Shown here: piece by piece, positions 61,552 to 64,000 of the stretch | Layout of the letters: each line of letters opens with the position of its first letter | Numbering within the stretch: the stretch's first letter is position 1 | Assembly (NCBI GenBank): GCA_019671135.1 | Contig: JAHRHY010000013.1 | Span: 558,001-622,000, forward strand | From: Linnemannia hyalina | Taxonomy: Eukaryota > Mortierellomycota > Mortierellomycetes > Mortierellales > Mortierellaceae | Length of the DNA stretch: 64,000 nt | Reading direction: 5' to 3' | Position numbers and translations under genes: made by a program | The notes under the pieces: generated by a model | The model's database searches: none | Told to the model about the DNA's origin: nothing | The model's input: only the letters and a program-made list of their open reading frames with translations

Positions 61552-64000
61552 TTACAAGGGTGAGGTAGTGGTGGCGGAAGTTGCAGTAGGGAAGACAATC
61601 GAAGGCGAGTACTCGGGTGGACTAACCGCATAATCAGGAGGCGGCACACTCAGACTCAACGCACCGCCATCAGGCGTCTGATCAGAGAACGAGTACTGAT
61701 GTTGCTGATAAGGTGAACGACCACTGGAACCACCACTACTACTGCTAAGATTGCTGTTAGATCCAACTGCAGCAGGGACCATGGAGTAGGAGTATGGCGA
61801 CAAAGGCTGAGGTGACAACGATCTAGATCGGGATCTTTCGCCTTCGGAAGGTAGTGGTAAATGGAACGATTGTGTTGAACGATGGTGTGGCTGGAACACA
61901 GACGACGGCGACGATGACGATACTGGAGGCGCAGGTGAAGAAGTACGTCCAAGGAGAAGGTTCCGAACCTCTACTTCTTCATCGTATTCAGCCAATGATC
62001 CCAGCCCGCTGCCGTTGTAAGCTCCATTGGGACTGGTGACCATCATAGACTCCGGATCGATGGACTGGTGCTGCTCATGCTCGCCATAACTAGGAATCAA
62101 TGGTCCTGAACCATGGCCATCCCCATATGGACGAATGGGCTCATCTCCACCTCCGTCACGGACCACAGGTCCAACACCCACATACTCATCCATGCTCACC
62201 ACGCGAGGTCTTGCCGATGGCATCGAAAACGGCGGTGGCGCATCATTCGTGTTGCTGGCACCAACTGGTCTAAAAGCCGACGTCGACACTGATGACGGCA
62301 ACTGGATAAGAGACGCATTGTCCAACAGGGTTCTCCTGAGCGGGTGCTGTGATAGACCATCCTCGTTATCCTCGTTTGAGATGGAAATCGAAGGTACATT
62401 CCTGTGGTGTCCTGCTCCCTGGCTGTGTATACGACCCTGGGTATTGTTGGAGACATCGACACTGCTGCGGTGATTATGACCAGAGAGCTGGAAAATGGGT
62501 GTTGCCAAAGGGACCACCGCATCACCACCGGCATCGGGCGCTCGACTGCTGCTGCCGCCCCTCTTTCCTCTCGCGAATGAGAAGAGACCTCGAGACTTTT
62601 TGCGACCTTCACGTTCTCCGTCTCCAGACCCATTGCTGATCAAGTTGTTGTTGCTGCTACTGCTGTTTGTGCTGTTTCCACCTAAAGCCGAGAAGCCGTT
62701 AGATCCCGGACGTTGATGATGGTCTGATGAGCCCGAGTCGGACGACAAACTAGGCTCAGGTTCACGGCCCGATCGTGATCTAGAGCGAGTTCGGACGCTT
62801 TCCCTGTCCTTAATCTCCTTGGCCTGTCTCTGACGATCGACCTGCATCAGAACCTTAGACCCCAGTATGTTTCCTGGAGCAATCGTCGACAGAGGAGCAC
62901 AACCAACACTGAGGACCACACGATTGTCATGGGTCATGGGCCGGTTAAAATCAGACGATGAACCCTGCTCGTCCACATCCGGAACCCCGCGTCCGCTTCC
63001 TCGGCGCTCGCCTCTCGAATGTACCGTGTTCATCGCCTCCTCCAACGAATCGGAGCTGTTGTTAGTCGGGACAGACTGCGAAGAAGATGTCGATAGTGGT
63101 GGACGGGCCTGCGATTCCAATGGCGATCCATCAGAGTTGGTTCCAACGTTATGGATACCTCCACGGACCAAGATATCAGCTTCGGTGCCCAAGAGAGACC
63201 GGCCCATCGCATCCTCCCATCCTTCAATATGGTAGCCGCCGAGACCAGAGTTCTGGAAGACGTGTCTCCTGATCTGTGCCAGACGAGGAATAATCGACTC
63301 TCTGTATTTTTGCATGGCGTTCAAACGCTCCGTCTCCTGAGCCAACATCCTTTCGGCCGTTTTGTGTGCTGTCCGGAGGCGCGCAATGTAGTCCCGCAAC
63401 GGTGCCTCAGAATCAAACGGGACAATTTTGTACTTGCCCTTTGCATTCTTCGTAACCGGTTCTACAACGAGGGAACATCAAAATTAGCTCTCAGAACAAA
63501 CGACGCAGTGATTCAAATAGAAGGAACGATAGCGCTATTTTGTGGAGTTCTTACCAAAGTAACTCTGGGCTGCAGAAGCCTTGACGGGAGGCGCTTGCAG
63601 GGAGACGATGCTAGGGCAAGCATCCCTGGCACTCTCTGCGTTCGAGTAAGCGCTCGACAATGACAACTCCACTCGAAGATCTAAGAAGGCAACGGAGATA
63701 GGCACCAAGAGAAAACATACAATTGAGACGTTAGAGCCCTGCGAAACGCCATGTCTGAACTTGAACAACACCAGCCACAAAAGAGTTCAAAACAACCTGA
63801 CAATAGAAAAAAAATGAACTTACAAAGTCTCATCTTTTGACTGGCCTTGAGTGCATACTCGACTCGCCAGACCTTGTAGGCAGCATCGGGATATCCCAGA
63901 AAAGCCATCAGGGCGGCCTCGGTGAGGTTAGCAGCTCGAGCCAGGCTTGTGAGGGCAGTGTTAAATTTGGACACTGAATTCCTAACCTCTGTGATCTTAA
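61552..64000 (-). CDS. unrecognised protein with helical N-terminal region, 5' end outside window
   Basis: Visible exons: complement(61552..63461), complement(63555..63680) and complement(63824..64000). All junctions are GT..AG and keep frame, and the frame is open to the right edge. The visible N-terminal 150 residues are regular and probably helical: FNTALTSLARAANLTEAALM, YKVWRVEYALKASQKMRLYL, ELSLSSAYSNAESARDACPS, EPVTKNAKGKYKIVPFDSEA, then RDYIARLRTAHKTAERMLAQ. A helical bundle of the BAR/IMD type is one possibility, but I do not recognise the family. The remaining 560 residues are disordered: Ser/Asn/Gly-rich, with an Arg/Lys patch (RKKSRGLFSFARGKRGG) and a Pro/Tyr-rich tail with PPDYAVSPPEYSP, which could bind WW domains. 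It would suit a cytoskeletal or membrane scaffold, but that is speculation. Confidence 0.65.

Noticed and set aside
1..64000. rRNA and tRNA genes
   Set aside because: I saw no convincing rRNA core or tRNA T-loop/acceptor pairing by eye. A covariance-model scan was not possible, so absence is not proven.

Overview
The window looks like nuclear DNA of an early-diverging fungus, most likely Mortierellaceae (Mortierella/Linnemannia/Podila-like). The genes have short introns with GT..AG ends. ATP-citrate lyase is one fused polypeptide, not the two-subunit ascomycete form. There are many large F-box/LRR proteins, a Crinkler (CRN) protein, a giant NACHT-WD40 protein and Helitron transposons. The placement rests on gene content and style, not on a database search.

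Left block (1-17.5 kb): the 3' part of an F-box/LRR-like gene (+), an uncharacterised Thr/Ser-rich protein (-), and a four-exon gene that I read as Arb1, the Argonaute-binding subunit of the ARC RNAi complex (+). After these come four F-box/LRR paralogues in a row on the minus strand (7299-9329, 9614-11704, 12079-13992, 15780-17531), with a small incompletely resolved gene between the third and fourth. Centre-left (19.5-25 kb): an intronless 1,843-residue STAND/NLR-like protein with a helical N-terminal region, NACHT NTPase, pentapeptide stretch and about 14 WD40 blades.

Accessory block (25-54 kb): F-box/LRR relics, an F-box/ankyrin-like gene (29866-32879, -), a CRN effector-like gene with P-loop NTPase and nuclease-like C-terminus (34208-37336, +), a decayed F-box gene (about 37.7-41.4 kb) and two copies of a roughly 3.2 kb duplicated segment (A, 25.6-28.8 kb; B, 41.6-45.07 kb plus 53.78-53.90 kb). 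Copy B is split by an 8.7 kb insertion. I interpret the insertion as four non-autonomous Helitrons arranged head to tail (45069-49723), followed by a larger Helitron (49726-53776) carrying a truncated Rep/helicase. Every unit ends in a hairpin, eight bases, then CTAG followed by T. Copy A keeps an approximate empty site. The small Helitrons are packed with short hairpins that have GAA, GTA or GGA triloops.

Right block (54.4-64 kb): ATP-citrate lyase (-), the cytosolic acetyl-CoA source for lipid synthesis, then 2.8 kb without a supported gene, then the 3' part of an unrecognised three-or-more-exon gene that leaves the window (-).

Overall, housekeeping genes (Arb1, ACL) flank an accessory compartment rich in ligand-recognition and effector-like families (F-box/LRR, NACHT-WD40, CRN). 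Duplication, gene decay and rolling-circle transposons are visible in that compartment. I recognised no rRNA, tRNA or CRISPR array.
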